Shown: piece by piece, positions 18,585-27,074 of the stretch
Position numbering within the stretch: position 1 is the stretch's first letter
How the letters are laid out: each line of letters starts with the position of its first letter
From: Rathayibacter sp. VKM Ac-2754
Lineage (GTDB): Bacteria; Actinomycetota; Actinomycetes; Actinomycetales; Microbacteriaceae
Assembly: GCF_009807095.1 (NCBI RefSeq)
Contig: NZ_WUCC01000009.1
Location: forward strand, 117,011-181,010
Direction of reading: 5' to 3'
DNA length: 64,000 bases
Position numbers and translations under genes: made by a program
The notes under the pieces: generated by a model
The model's input: only the letters and a program-made list of their open reading frames with translations
The model's database searches: none
What the model was told of the DNA's origin: nothing

Positions 18585-19243
18585 GCCCCGTCTTCGCGCA
18601 CGGACGCCTGCGCCTCTACCTGCTCAGCCTCCTCGCCGAGTCGCCCAAGCACGGCTACGAGCTCATCCAGGCGCTCAGCGAGCGCTTCGGCGGCACCTAC
18701 TCCCCGAGCGCCGGCACGGTCTACCCGCGCCTCGCGAAGCTCGAGGAGGAGGGACTCGTCACCAAGGAGGCCGACGGCCGCAAGACGGTCTACTCGATCA
18801 CCGACGAGGGCCGCGCCGAGCTGTCGAACCGCGCGACCGACCTGGGCGACATCGAGGACGAGCTGACCGACTCCGTCCGCCGCCTGGCCGACGAGGTGCG
18901 GCTCGGAGTCGCGGAGGCGATGAAGAGCCTCCGCGCCGACCTGGCGAGCGCCGCCCGCGACGCCCGCGGGCCGTCGGAGCAGCGCACGCCCGAGCACTCG
19001 ACCGAGGAGCCGCGCCCCCGCGACGCGGAGACCCCTCAGGAGACCGCGCCCGCGGCCGACGCGCGCACCGCCTCCCGGCTCGCGCTGCGCGACGCGGAGG
19101 TGCTCCTCACCGAGTTCCGCGACGAGCTGCGGGCCGAGCTCCGCACCGCGGTCTCGCGCGGCGGAGTGACGGCCGAGAGCGTCAGCGCCCTCCGGTCGGC
19201 TCTCGAGCAGGCGCGCACGGCGGTCCGCTCGACCCTGAAGTAG
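18581..19243 (+). CDS. PadR-family transcriptional regulator
   Basis: 220-aa repressor. The PadR winged helix is at residues about 5-85 (LYLLSLLAESPKHGYELIQA, then SAGTVYPRLAKLEEEGLV). A long charged, Ala/Glu-rich helical tail of about 130 residues follows, unlike the short Vir-class C-terminus. The GTG start overlaps the DUF4097 stop. The CGATATATCG-type operators upstream of the operon are its likely target. The long tail could sense a ligand or interact with the DUF4097 partner. Confidence 0.9.
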   Translation: MSPVFAHGRLRLYLLSLLAESPKHGYELIQALSERFGGTYSPSAGTVYPRLAKLEEEGLVTKEADGRKTVYSITDEGRAELSNRATDLGDIEDELTDSVRRLADEVRLGVAEAMKSLRADLASAARDARGPSEQRTPEHSTEEPRPRDAETPQETAPAADARTASRLALRDAEVLLTEFRDELRAELRTAVSRGGVTAESVSALRSALEQARTAVRSTLK

Positions 19244-19262
19244 CCGCTCCGCAGCACCGCCG

Positions 19263-19294
19263 ACGGCGGGGATCCCTTCGGGGGTCCCCGCCGT
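19263..19294 (+). terminator. strong hairpin terminator after padR-like gene
   Basis: Perfect 10-bp outer stem (19263-19272 with 19285-19294) plus an inner CCC-TTCG-GGG tetraloop stem, located 19 nt after the stop. No T-tract follows, as is usual at this GC content. Confidence 0.75.
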
Positions 19295-19343
19295 TCGTGC
19301 GTCCGCCACCCGCGCACCCGCCACCCCCTTGCGCTCCGAGCCC

Positions 19344-19372
19344 TTACTCCCGCACTCTCTTTCCTATAGGAT
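19344..19372 (+). promoter_or_regulatory. promoter with GntR operator for the plus-strand catabolic operon
   Basis: TTACTC (19344-19349), a 17-bp spacer and TAGGAT (19367-19372) form a promoter 45 nt before the TIM-barrel gene. TTCCTATAGGAT (19361-19372) overlaps the -10 and matches 11 of 12 bases of the palindrome before the divergent kinase operon, so a common repressor is likely. Confidence 0.7.
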
Positions 19373-19416
19373 CTTTTGTGCGTCCAGAGTCGGGCGCCCG
19401 AGTGCAAGGGAGCACG

Positions 19417-20409
19417 ATGACCGAAGTCAGCACCGGCGGCGGAGCCCAGACCTGGGACGACGTCGACTGGAATCCCGACAGCTGGACGGCCGAGACGTGG
19501 CCCATCGCCACGTGCCTGCACGGCATCCCCCCGGTCGGCCCCGACGGCGTCGCGCTGCACGACGCGGCCCCCGAGGTCTGGGACGACATGTTCGCCCAGG
19601 TCGAGCAGGTCGGCTTCACCCTCGCCGAGCTCGCCGACAGCCACGTCCGCCCGGCCGACCTCGAGCCCTCGCGGCGCGACGAGTTCCTCAGCATCGCGCG
19701 CTCGCACGGCATCGGCATCCCCTCGGTGCACCTGCAGCGCCAGAGCGTCATCATGCCCGGGCACGAGGAGAAGAACCTCGCCTACGCACACCGCACCATC
19801 GACGCGGCCGCCGAGTGGGGCATGAAGGTCTTCTCGACCGGACTGCACCAGCCGTTCAGCGAGGCGCAGAAGCGCGCTCTGTGGTTCTGGACCGCCGAGG
19901 GCCCGAAGGACCCCGACGACCCCGAGGTGTGGAACGCCGCCGTCAGCCGCATCCGCGAGCTCGGCAGGCACGCCGCCGACGTCGGCCTGCCGCTCGCCCT
20001 CGAGCTCTACGAGGACACCTACCTCGGCACCGCCGACAGCGCCGTCCGCTTCGTCGAGGAGGTGGGCCTCGACAACGTCGGCCTCAACCCCGACGTCGCG
20101 AACCTCATCCGCCTGCACCGCCCCGTCGAGAACTGGCGCGAGCTGTTCGCCAAGACGCTCCCCTACGCCAACTACATGCACGTGAAGAACTACACCCGCG
20201 ACGAGTCGGCCGACGGATCGTGGGCGACCTCGGTCCCCTCGAGCATGGAGGCCGGTCTCGTCAACTACCGCCAGGTCCTCCGCGACGCGGTCGAGGGCGG
20301 GTTCCGCGGCATCCTCCTCGCCGAGCACTACGGCGGCGACAGCCTCGGCATGTGCGGGACCAACCAGACCTACATCCGCTCGCTGCTGCCCCGCGCGGCC
20401 CGGGCCTAG
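19417..20409 (+). CDS. sugar-phosphate isomerase/epimerase-like TIM-barrel protein
   Basis: 330-aa member of the AP-endonuclease-2/xylose-isomerase-like TIM barrels. Probable metal ligands are the Glu in ALELYEDTY, the Asp in LNPDVANL, the His in YMHVKNY and the Glu in LLAEHYGG. The family includes hydroxypyruvate isomerase, tetrulose-phosphate isomerases (EryC/LerI types) and 3-oxo-isoapionate decarboxylase (OiaC). Placement before a dehydrogenase and opposite a DhaK-type kinase and RpiB fits one of the C4-sugar roles, but the substrate cannot be read from sequence. The promoter carries the GntR operator. Confidence 0.83.
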   Translation: MTEVSTGGGAQTWDDVDWNPDSWTAETWPIATCLHGIPPVGPDGVALHDAAPEVWDDMFAQVEQVGFTLAELADSHVRPADLEPSRRDEFLSIARSHGIGIPSVHLQRQSVIMPGHEEKNLAYAHRTIDAAAEWGMKVFSTGLHQPFSEAQKRALWFWTAEGPKDPDDPEVWNAAVSRIRELGRHAADVGLPLALELYEDTYLGTADSAVRFVEEVGLDNVGLNPDVANLIRLHRPVENWRELFAKTLPYANYMHVKNYTRDESADGSWATSVPSSMEAGLVNYRQVLRDAVEGGFRGILLAEHYGGDSLGMCGTNQTYIRSLLPRAARA

Positions 20410-20425
20410 AAGGAACGAGATCATC

Positions 20426-21379
20426 ATGACGTCACGCAGAATCGCCGTCGTCGGCTCCGGCTACATGGGCGGAGGGATGGCCCAGGTCCTCGCGCTCTCG
20501 GGCGCCACCGTCGTCATCGCCGATATCTCCGAGGAGATCGCGCGCAGCAACTACGAGCGCCTCCTCACCGAGACCGCGCAGTTCGTCGCCGACGGCCTGT
20601 TCCCCGAGGACGCCGTCGAGCGCATCCGGCAGAACCTCTCGCCCACCATGTCGATCGAGGAGGCCGTCGCCGACGCCGACTTCATCGAGGAGGCGGTGCC
20701 CGAGAAGATCGAGATCAAGCACGAGACCCTGCGCCGCATCAGCGCCGCGGCCCGCGCCGACGCGGTCATCGGATCGAACACCTCCACCATCCTGATCGGC
20801 TCGCTCGCCGAGGCGGTCACGAACCCCGAGCGCTTCCTCGGCGTGCACTTCTCGAACCCCGCGCCGTTCATCCCCGGCGTCGAGCTGATCCCGCACGAGG
20901 GAACCTCCGAGAGCGCGATCGCGCTGGCCGAGGAGATCGTCGCGGCGACGGGCAAGGAGACCGCGCGGGTCAAGGACTCGACCGGCTTCGTGCTCAACCG
21001 CCTGCAGTACGCGCTGTTCCACGAGGCGACGCAGATCGTCGAGGAGGGCATCGCGACCCCCGAGGACATCGACACGATCGTCCGCACCACCTTCGGCTTC
21101 CGCCTCCCGGTCTTCGGCCCGTTCGCGATCGCCGACATGGCCGGGCTCGACGTCTACGCCTTCTGCTACGCCTCGCTGCAGACCCGCTGGCCCGAGCGCT
21201 TCGCGACTCCGGAGTCGCTGGCCGCGCTGGTCGACGCCGGCAGGTTCGGCATCAAGTCGGGCGCCGGCTACCTCGACGTGCCCGCCGACCGCACCGCCGA
21301 GCTGATCGCGTACCGCAACCGCGCGTATGTGGCCATCAAGAAGCTCATGGACGAGCTGGGCCCGGCTCCGATCGCCTGA
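20426..21379 (+). CDS. 3-hydroxyacyl-CoA dehydrogenase-family NAD-dependent beta-hydroxyacid dehydrogenase
   Basis: 317-aa enzyme with an N-terminal Rossmann fold (VVGSGYMGGGMA, residues 6-17) and the catalytic His in VHFSNPAPFIPGVE. The all-helical C-terminal domain starts near TGFVLNRLQYAL. The length matches single-function HCDH and L-gulonate 3-dehydrogenase (lambda-crystallin) types. In a carbohydrate cluster the latter, oxidation of a sugar acid at C3 to a beta-keto acid, is more likely than fatty-acid metabolism. It begins 16 nt after the TIM-barrel gene with an AAGGAACGAGAT leader; the pair could oxidise then decarboxylate or isomerise one substrate. Confidence 0.82.
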   Translation: MTSRRIAVVGSGYMGGGMAQVLALSGATVVIADISEEIARSNYERLLTETAQFVADGLFPEDAVERIRQNLSPTMSIEEAVADADFIEEAVPEKIEIKHETLRRISAAARADAVIGSNTSTILIGSLAEAVTNPERFLGVHFSNPAPFIPGVELIPHEGTSESAIALAEEIVAATGKETARVKDSTGFVLNRLQYALFHEATQIVEEGIATPEDIDTIVRTTFGFRLPVFGPFAIADMAGLDVYAFCYASLQTRWPERFATPESLAALVDAGRFGIKSGAGYLDVPADRTAELIAYRNRAYVAIKKLMDELGPAPIA

Positions 21380-21422
21380 CCCGCCGCACCACCCTCCCGA
21401 CACCGTCGTCAGAAAGGCACCC

Positions 21423-22184
21423 ATGTTCCCCGAGTCCCGCACCGTCGTCCTCACCGGCGCCGCCTCGCCCCGTGGCATCGGCCGCTACTCCGCCCACCAC
21501 CTCGCCGAGCAGGGCTGGAACGTCGGCATCATCGACCTCCAGGCCGAGGCGGCCGAGGAGGTCGCCGCCGAGATCGCCGAGCAGCACGGCGTGCAGGCCG
21601 CCGGCACCGGCGCGAACGTCGCCGACGACGCGCAGGTCCGCGCCGCGTTCGACACCCTCGAGGCGGCGCTGCCTCCGGTCGTGGCCCTCGTCAACCTCGC
21701 CGGAGTCGCCTCCCCCGTCTCGTACCTCGAGGTCACCCCCGAGGAGTGGCAGCGCGTCATCGACATCAACCTCAACGGCGTGCACTTCACCACGCGCCGC
21801 GCGGTCGAGTCGATGGTGACCCGCGGAGTCGGACGCGTCGTCAGCCTCTCCTCCGTCTCGGCCCAGCGCGGCGGCGGCACGTTCAGCAAGACCGCCTACT
21901 CCGCGGCGAAGGCCGGTGTCATCGGCTTCACCCGCAGCGTCGCCCGCGAGCTCGGCCAGCAGGGGATCACGGTCAACGCGATCTCCCCCGGCCCGATCGA
22001 CACCGACATCATGGGCGGCACCCTCACCGAGGAGCGCAAGACGGCCATGGCGGCCGACGGCGTCCTCCCCCGCATCGGCACCCCGCGCGACATCGCGGCG
22101 GCCATCGCGTACCTCATCAGCGAGGACTCCGGCTTCGTGACGGGTCAGACCCTGAACGTCGACGGCGGCCTCTACATGCACTAG
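21423..22184 (+). CDS. short-chain dehydrogenase/reductase
   Basis: 253-aa classical SDR. The cofactor motif TGAASPRGIG is near residue 12 and the NLAGVA segment follows beta-4. The catalytic Tyr159-x3-Lys163 is in YSAAK, with Ser in SLSSVSA, and the ending TGQTLNVDGGL is typical. D-threitol dehydrogenase (DthD) and many polyol dehydrogenases belong here, so oxidation of a polyol or ketose to feed the DhaK-like kinase is a reasonable guess. The ATG has AGAAAGG upstream. It is followed at 18 nt by the 36-aa membrane protein gene. Confidence 0.85.
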   Translation: MFPESRTVVLTGAASPRGIGRYSAHHLAEQGWNVGIIDLQAEAAEEVAAEIAEQHGVQAAGTGANVADDAQVRAAFDTLEAALPPVVALVNLAGVASPVSYLEVTPEEWQRVIDINLNGVHFTTRRAVESMVTRGVGRVVSLSSVSAQRGGGTFSKTAYSAAKAGVIGFTRSVARELGQQGITVNAISPGPIDTDIMGGTLTEERKTAMAADGVLPRIGTPRDIAAAIAYLISEDSGFVTGQTLNVDGGLYMH

Positions 22185-22202
22185 CCCCGGATCGGAACCC
22201 TC

Positions 22203-22313
22203 ATGAACAAGCTCGTCGGAACGTGGTCGATCGGCCGCTTCATCTTCCTCGGCGTCGGAGTCCTCCTCGTCGGAGTCGGCGCCGCCCAGATCCTGCCCGC
22301 TCTCGGCGCCTGA
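22203..22313 (+). CDS. 36-aa single-span membrane protein in the catabolic operon
   Basis: Short gene reading MNKLVGTWSIGRFIFLGVGV and ending ILPALGA. One hydrophobic helix of about 20 residues follows a Lys/Arg-bearing N-terminus. It lies between the SDR and MFS genes on the same strand, 18 nt after the SDR stop and 60 nt before the MFS start. The Shine-Dalgarno is weak (CGGAACCC). Like other tiny proteins beside carriers it might stabilise or regulate the transporter; this is inference. Confidence 0.6.
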   Translation: MNKLVGTWSIGRFIFLGVGVLLVGVGAAQILPALGA

Positions 22314-22373
22314 CCCTCCCGGGTCCCGCGCCCCTCACTCCGCACCATCGGTCAACCCTCAAAGGAGAGTGCC

Positions 22374-23750
22374 TTGTCCACCGCTTCGCCGTCCGCGGCC
22401 CTCGGATCCAGCCGTGATCCCGCACTGAAATCCGCCATCTCCAAGGCGTCCCGGCATCTCATGCCGATGCTCGTCATCCTCTACTTCGTCGCGTTCCTCG
22501 ACCGCACCAATGTCGGGTTCGCGGAGGAGGCGCTCTCGGTCGACCGCGGCATCTCCGACGGAGCGTTCGCCCTCGGCGCCGGCATCTTCTTCATCGGCTA
22601 CGCGATCTTCGAGATCCCGAGCAACCTGCTGCTGAAGCGCTTCGGCGCCCGCTTCTGGCTCGCCCGCATCGCGGTGACCTGGGGCATCGTCGCGGCCTGC
22701 TTCGCCTTCACGACCGGCGACACGATGTTCATCATCCTGCGCTTCCTGCTCGGCGTGACGGAGGCAGGGCTCTTCCCGGGCGTCATCATGTTCCTGTCGG
22801 AGTGGTTCCCGAACAAGGTCCGCGTCCAGATGTTCTCGATCTTCTACCTGGCGCAGCCGTTCTCGCAGATGCTCGGCGCACCGCTCAGCGGCGGCCTGAT
22901 CAGCGTCGGCAACCAGGTCACTCCCTGGGAGGGGTGGCAGGTGATGTTCTTCGTCGAGGGCGTGCTCGCGGTGATCGCGGGAATCGCGGCACTGAAGTTC
23001 CTGACGAACCACCCGTCGAAGGCGAAGTGGCTGACGCAGGGCGAGAAGGACTCGTTGACCGCCGCGATGGAGCGCGAGGACACGGTGCGGCAGGCCGACG
23101 GGCCGACCGGCATCTGGCGCGCGATGGCGAGCTGGAAGGTCTGGTACTTCACGGTCATCTACTTCTGCCTCCAGATCGCGGTCTACGGCACGACCTTCTA
23201 CCTCCCGCAGCAGGTCGCGAACCTGATCGGCCAGGACGTCGGCTTCCAGGTCGGACTCGTCTCGGCCATCCCGTGGCTCGTCGGCCTCTTCGCCTGCTAC
23301 TACGTGGGCAAGCACGCCAACACGATCCGCCGCCGCCGCTCCTGGGGCTCGCTGTTCTACATCTTCACCGGCCTCTCGATCTTCGGATCGGCGTGGGCGG
23401 GAGCGACGGAGCAGCCGATCCTCGGCCTGCTCTTCATCACCCTCGCGGTGGCGAGCTTCCTCTCGGTCGGACCGATCACCTGGGCCTACCCGACGGCGTT
23501 CCTCACCGGCGCGGCCGCCGCGGCCGGCATCGGCCTCATCAACTCGCTGGGCAACCTGGGCGGCTTCGTCGCCCCGCTGATGCGCAACGGCTTCAACGAG
23601 GCCGTCCCGACCGACAGCGGGGTCTGGGGAGTCGTCTCCCTCGGCGTCTTCGCCTTCCTCGCCTCGGCGATGATGTTCAGCACCAAGTTCTTCCGCGGCT
23701 CCAAGGCGGACGAGCTGCTCGAGACGACGAGCGTGCAGGCGGGCCACTGA
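22374..23750 (+). CDS. MFS transporter, anion:cation symporter type
   Basis: 458-aa twelve-helix carrier. FVAFLDRTNVGFAEEAL in helix 1, FEIPSNLLLKRFGARFWL before helix 4 and RFLLGVTEAGLFPGV are characteristic of the ACS family (hexuronate, tartrate, phthalate and related sugar-acid importers). A TTG start is used: AAAGGAGAG lies 4 nt before it and no better ATG is in frame. An acidic-sugar specificity agrees with the beta-hydroxyacid dehydrogenase in the same operon. A hairpin terminator follows. Confidence 0.9.
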   Translation: MSTASPSAALGSSRDPALKSAISKASRHLMPMLVILYFVAFLDRTNVGFAEEALSVDRGISDGAFALGAGIFFIGYAIFEIPSNLLLKRFGARFWLARIAVTWGIVAACFAFTTGDTMFIILRFLLGVTEAGLFPGVIMFLSEWFPNKVRVQMFSIFYLAQPFSQMLGAPLSGGLISVGNQVTPWEGWQVMFFVEGVLAVIAGIAALKFLTNHPSKAKWLTQGEKDSLTAAMEREDTVRQADGPTGIWRAMASWKVWYFTVIYFCLQIAVYGTTFYLPQQVANLIGQDVGFQVGLVSAIPWLVGLFACYYVGKHANTIRRRRSWGSLFYIFTGLSIFGSAWAGATEQPILGLLFITLAVASFLSVGPITWAYPTAFLTGAAAAAGIGLINSLGNLGGFVAPLMRNGFNEAVPTDSGVWGVVSLGVFAFLASAMMFSTKFFRGSKADELLETTSVQAGH

Positions 23751-23765
23751 CCCGCTGTCCGCTCG

Positions 23766-23796
23766 AAGGCCCGGTCGCTCCGCGCGGCCGGGCCTT
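23766..23796 (+). terminator. hairpin terminator of the plus-strand catabolic operon
   Basis: AAGGCCCGG (23766-23774) pairs perfectly with CCGGGCCTT (23788-23796) across a 13-nt loop, 15 nt after the MFS stop codon. Confidence 0.75.
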
Positions 23797-23820
23797 CGTC
23801 GTGTGCGGCCTCTCCACCCA

Positions 23821-23947
23821 TGCTGATCGAGTAGCCCGCGCAGCGGGCGTATCGAGATCCACGTCCGCCAGAAGACCGAGTCCGAGAACCGATCCGCTGG
23901 AGCCGGTGGGTCTCGATACGCCGCCTCGGGCGGCTACTCGACCAGCA
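23821..23947. repeat. interspersed palindromic repeat, full copy (R2)
   Basis: 127-bp element with left arm TGCTGATCGAGTAG... and right arm ...CTACTCGACCAGCA. Each arm carries its own small hairpin (CCCGC-GCAG-CGGG; CCGCC-TCGG-GCGG) and faces a GTATCGAGA/TCTCGATAC pair. It lies between convergent genes. Confidence 0.9.
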
Positions 23948-23981
23948 TGAATTCCGGCGGTCCTGCGCGGCGCCGGCCCGC

Positions 23982-24695
23982 TCAGCGCACGGAGTCGCGC
24001 CGCGAGCGCTCGCGGACGCGCTCGATGTGCGAGCGCATCGCCGCCGCGGCGGCCTCGGGGCCCTCGGCGAACGCGTCGACGATCGCGCGGTGCTCGATGA
24101 CGGCGTCATCGGCGTCGCTGATGCCGGTCTGCACCGTCTGCCGCATGCGGTGCACCCGCGTCGAGATCGCGTCCGACATGTCGATCAGGAACGGATTGTG
24201 CGTCCCCTCGAAGATGAGGTGGTGGAAGTTCCAGTCGACCGCGAAGTACTCCCGCAGCAGCTCGACCGGCAGCTCCCCCGCGGAGGAGGCGGCGCGCACC
24301 ACCGCGGTCATCTCCTCGTGCTCGATGAGCGCCTGCTGCAGCCGCGGCACGAGCGCCGCCTCGTGGGCCGAGGCGAGCGCCGCGGCGCCGCTCTCGAGCA
24401 CGAGTCGCGCGTCGAACAGGGCGTCGAGCTGGTCGTCGGCGAGCGGAGGCGCGACCCGGTAGCCCTTGTTGGCCACGCGCGTGACGAGGCCGGTGCGCTC
24501 GAGCTGCACGAGCGCCTCCCGCACGGGCGTCGGCGAGACGCCGAGCTCCCGCGCGACGGCGTCGATCGACAGCCGCATGCCCGGCTCGATGCCGGGGCCG
24601 AGGAGCACGTCGAGCACGCGGTCGTAGACGTGGTCGCGCAGGCCCCGCCGTTCGATCGACTCCGAACCGGGGAGGCGGAACACGGGGTCGGTCAT
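23982..24695 (-). CDS. GntR-family regulator (FadR/FCD subfamily)
   Basis: 237-aa regulator. The GntR winged helix is at about 15-80 (ARELGVSPTPVREALVQLER), followed by a helical FCD ligand domain with metal-site residues in DWNFHHLIF and EHRAIVDAF. FCD domains commonly bind sugar acids or carboxylates. It is the last gene of the minus-strand arm, after the DhaK-DhaL kinase and RpiB genes. The palindrome ATCCTATAGGAT at both divergent promoters is its probable operator. The ATG at 24695 is chosen because it places the wHTH normally; an upstream reading would add unrelated sequence. Confidence 0.88.
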   Translation of the reverse strand: MTDPVFRLPGSESIERRGLRDHVYDRVLDVLLGPGIEPGMRLSIDAVARELGVSPTPVREALVQLERTGLVTRVANKGYRVAPPLADDQLDALFDARLVLESGAAALASAHEAALVPRLQQALIEHEEMTAVVRAASSAGELPVELLREYFAVDWNFHHLIFEGTHNPFLIDMSDAISTRVHRMRQTVQTGISDADDAVIEHRAIVDAFAEGPEAAAAAMRSHIERVRERSRRDSVR

Positions 24696-24769
24696 CAGGG
24701 GCCTCGCGGTGTAGTCGGTGGGGGAGGACGCCAGCATACGCAGTCGCGGGCGCCCGTCCCCGAGAAGGG

Positions 24770-25231
24770 CTAGGCCTTCTCGTACGCGACGATCTCGGCG
24801 ACCTTCTCGGCCGAGGCGCTCGACGTGTCGAACACGTAGCCGAGCCACTCGCGCACGTTGCGGCGCGCGAGCTCGATGCCGACCACGCGCTGGCCCATGC
24901 AGAGCACCTGCGCGTCGTTCGAGAGCACGCTCCGCTCGACCGAGTAGCTGTCGTGGGCGGTCACCGCGCGGATGCCCGGCACCTTGTTCGCCGCGATCGC
25001 GACTCCGAGGCCGGTGCCGCAGATCAGCAGGGCCCGGTCGGCCTCGCCGCGCGCCACCCTCTCGGCCGCGGTGGTCGCGACGGTCGGATAGGCGGTGTGC
25101 CCGTCGGCGTCGACTCCGACGTCGACCACCGAGACGACGCGGTCGTCGGCCTCGAGATCGCGCTTGAGGATCTCCTTGTAGTCGTAGCCGGCGTCGTCGG
25201 ATCCGATGACGATCCTCCAGGTGGTGCTCAC
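24770..25231 (-). CDS. RpiB/LacAB-family sugar-phosphate isomerase
   Basis: 153-aa isomerase starting with the RpiB-like [11 protein letters not shown] and carrying [18 protein letters not shown], the family's anion-binding loop. RpiB relatives convert ribose/ribulose 5-phosphate, but dedicated members (EryI, DerI) convert D-erythrulose 4-phosphate to D-erythrose 4-phosphate. With a DhaK-type kinase translated just before it (GTG overlaps its stop by 4 nt), the latter role is the better fit. Substrate choice is inference. Confidence 0.88.
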   Translation of the reverse strand: MSTTWRIVIGSDDAGYDYKEILKRDLEADDRVVSVVDVGVDADGHTAYPTVATTAAERVARGEADRALLICGTGLGVAIAANKVPGIRAVTAHDSYSVERSVLSNDAQVLCMGQRVVGIELARRNVREWLGYVFDTSSASAEKVAEIVAYEKA

Positions 25232-26982
25232 GGGGTCTCCTTCGTCGAGGCGGTGGTGTCGGTCAGCTGCGCGGCGATCGTCTCGACGATCAGCGCGAAC
25301 GAGATCGCTCCGGGGTCGGGGGTGCCGAGCGACTTCTCGCCGTGCGAGCGCGCCCTCCCGAGGCCGGGCATGAGGTCGGAGGTTGCGTCGGCGGCGGCGC
25401 GGGCACTACCGGCGGCGGTGGTCCAGGCGGAGGCGAGCGCTTCGCCCGCCGAGACCCGCTCGGCCAGGGTGTTCACGAACGGAACGAGCGCGTCGACCAT
25501 CGTCTTGTCGCCGATCGTCGCCTTGCCGTACTCGCGCACTGCGTCGGAGGCGGCGGTCGCGCCGGCGCTGACGTCCTGCGCGGTCACGGCGCGGTCGTCG
25601 CCGAGAGCACCGCCGAGCGTGTTCAGGATGACGCCCCAGAGCGCTCCGGAGGTTCCGCCGGCCCGGTCCGACCAAGCGTCGCCGGCGCGGGCCAGGAGCG
25701 ACTGCGCGCCGGCGCCGCGCTCGAGCACCGACGCGGCCTCCTCCGCTGCGGCCCGGGCGCCGCGCTTCATGCCGATGCCGTGGTCGCCGTCTCCTGCGAT
25801 GGAGTCGAGGCGCCCGAGCTCGTCGGCGTTCGCGTCGATCACCGCGCGGACGGCGTCGAGCGCCGAGGCCAGCACGACCGCGGCGGCGCGGGACTCCTCC
25901 GTCGACTCGGGCAGCTCCTCCTCCGCGATCTCGTCACTCGAGGCGGCGACCGCCACGAGCGCCCCGCCGTCGACCGACCCCGTGCGGTAGGCCGGGGTGT
26001 CGCTCGGAGCGGCCCACAGCGTCTCGAGCTCGTCGTCGACCCAGAAGAGGGTGAGCGAGACGCCCGCCATGTCGAAGCTGGTGCAGAACTCGCCGACCTG
26101 CGGGTCGACGAGGGTCACGCCGCGCGCCTCGAGGAGGTCGGCGATCGTGCTGTAGACGACGAAGAGCTCCTCGCTCTTCACCGAGCCGAGACCGTTGAGC
26201 ACCGGCACGACGCGCGCTCCGTCGATCGAGACGCCCTCGGGGATCTCGGCGTCGGCGAGCAGGTGGGTGACGAACAGCTCGCCCAGCTCGGCCGCGCTCG
26301 GGATGTCGACCTCGTCGATGCCGGGCTCGCCGTGGATGCCGAGGCCGACGGCCATCCGTCCCTCGGGGACCGTGAAGAGCGGCTCCTCCGCTCCCGGCAG
26401 CGTGCAGCCGGTGAAGGCGACGCCGAGCGAGCGGGAGCGGTCGTTGGCCGCGACGGCGACGCGCTCGACCCCGTCGATGTCGTAGCCGGCGGCGGCCGCG
26501 GCGCCCGCGACCTTGAAGACGGTGAGGTCTCCCGCGATCCCGCGGCGCTTGTGCGCCTCGGCGGGCGGGGCGCTGAAGATGTCGTCGGTGACGGTGACGG
26601 TGCGGCAGTCGATTCCCTCGGCGCGCACCACGTCCTGCGCGGCGGTGAAGTGCAGCACGTCGCCGGCGTAGTTGCCGTAGCTGAGCAGCACGCCGCGGCC
26701 CTGCTCGCTCGCGCGGACGACGCTCTCGACCTGGTGCGCCGACGGCGAGGCGAAGAGGTTGCCCATCGCGGCGCCGTGCGCGAGCCCCGGGCCGACGAGG
26801 CCTGCGAACGCGGGGTAGTGGCCGGAGCCGCCTCCGATGACCACGGCGACCTCGGGCTCCTCGGAGCGGGTCGAGCGCGAGACGCCTCCGACGACCTTGC
26901 GGACCCAGCGGCCGTTGGCGCGGACGAAGCCGTCCACCATGTCGTCGGCGAAGTCGGCCGGTTCGTTCCAGAGTCGGGTCAT
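25228..26982 (-). CDS. fused DhaK-DhaL ATP-dependent dihydroxyacetone/tetrulose kinase
   Basis: 584-aa single-chain kinase. Residues about 1-330 are the DhaK substrate domain, with [15 protein letters not shown] and the covalent-binding His217 in [10 protein letters not shown]. Residues about 370-580 are the DhaL ATP domain, with [16 protein letters not shown] supplying the Mg-binding Asp residues. Single-chain enzymes use ATP rather than the PTS. Homologues include dihydroxyacetone kinase and the tetrulose kinases LerK/DerK. It leads the minus-strand operon (kinase, RpiB, GntR). The ATG at 26982, with GAGGAG upstream, is preferred to the ATG at 27003, which has no ribosome-binding site. Confidence 0.9.
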   Translation of the reverse strand: MTRLWNEPADFADDMVDGFVRANGRWVRKVVGGVSRSTRSEEPEVAVVIGGGSGHYPAFAGLVGPGLAHGAAMGNLFASPSAHQVESVVRASEQGRGVLLSYGNYAGDVLHFTAAQDVVRAEGIDCRTVTVTDDIFSAPPAEAHKRRGIAGDLTVFKVAGAAAAAGYDIDGVERVAVAANDRSRSLGVAFTGCTLPGAEEPLFTVPEGRMAVGLGIHGEPGIDEVDIPSAAELGELFVTHLLADAEIPEGVSIDGARVVPVLNGLGSVKSEELFVVYSTIADLLEARGVTLVDPQVGEFCTSFDMAGVSLTLFWVDDELETLWAAPSDTPAYRTGSVDGGALVAVAASSDEIAEEELPESTEESRAAAVVLASALDAVRAVIDANADELGRLDSIAGDGDHGIGMKRGARAAAEEAASVLERGAGAQSLLARAGDAWSDRAGGTSGALWGVILNTLGGALGDDRAVTAQDVSAGATAASDAVREYGKATIGDKTMVDALVPFVNTLAERVSAGEALASAWTTAAGSARAAADATSDLMPGLGRARSHGEKSLGTPDPGAISFALIVETIAAQLTDTTASTKETP

Positions 26983-27036
26983 GCGCGCGGTGCTCCTCAT
27001 CATCGAGTCGTGCGGCCCTGCAGCCGAACAGCATCG

Positions 27037-27048
27037 ATCCTATAGGAT
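27037..27048. promoter_or_regulatory. GntR operator palindrome before the kinase operon
   Basis: ATCCTATAGGAT is a perfect 12-bp palindrome 55 nt before the kinase start. Its minus-strand TAGGAT can serve as the -10, as at the divergent operon's promoter. Confidence 0.72.
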
Positions 27049-27074
27049 TCTATCCCGACGGGCCAGTGCGGCAC

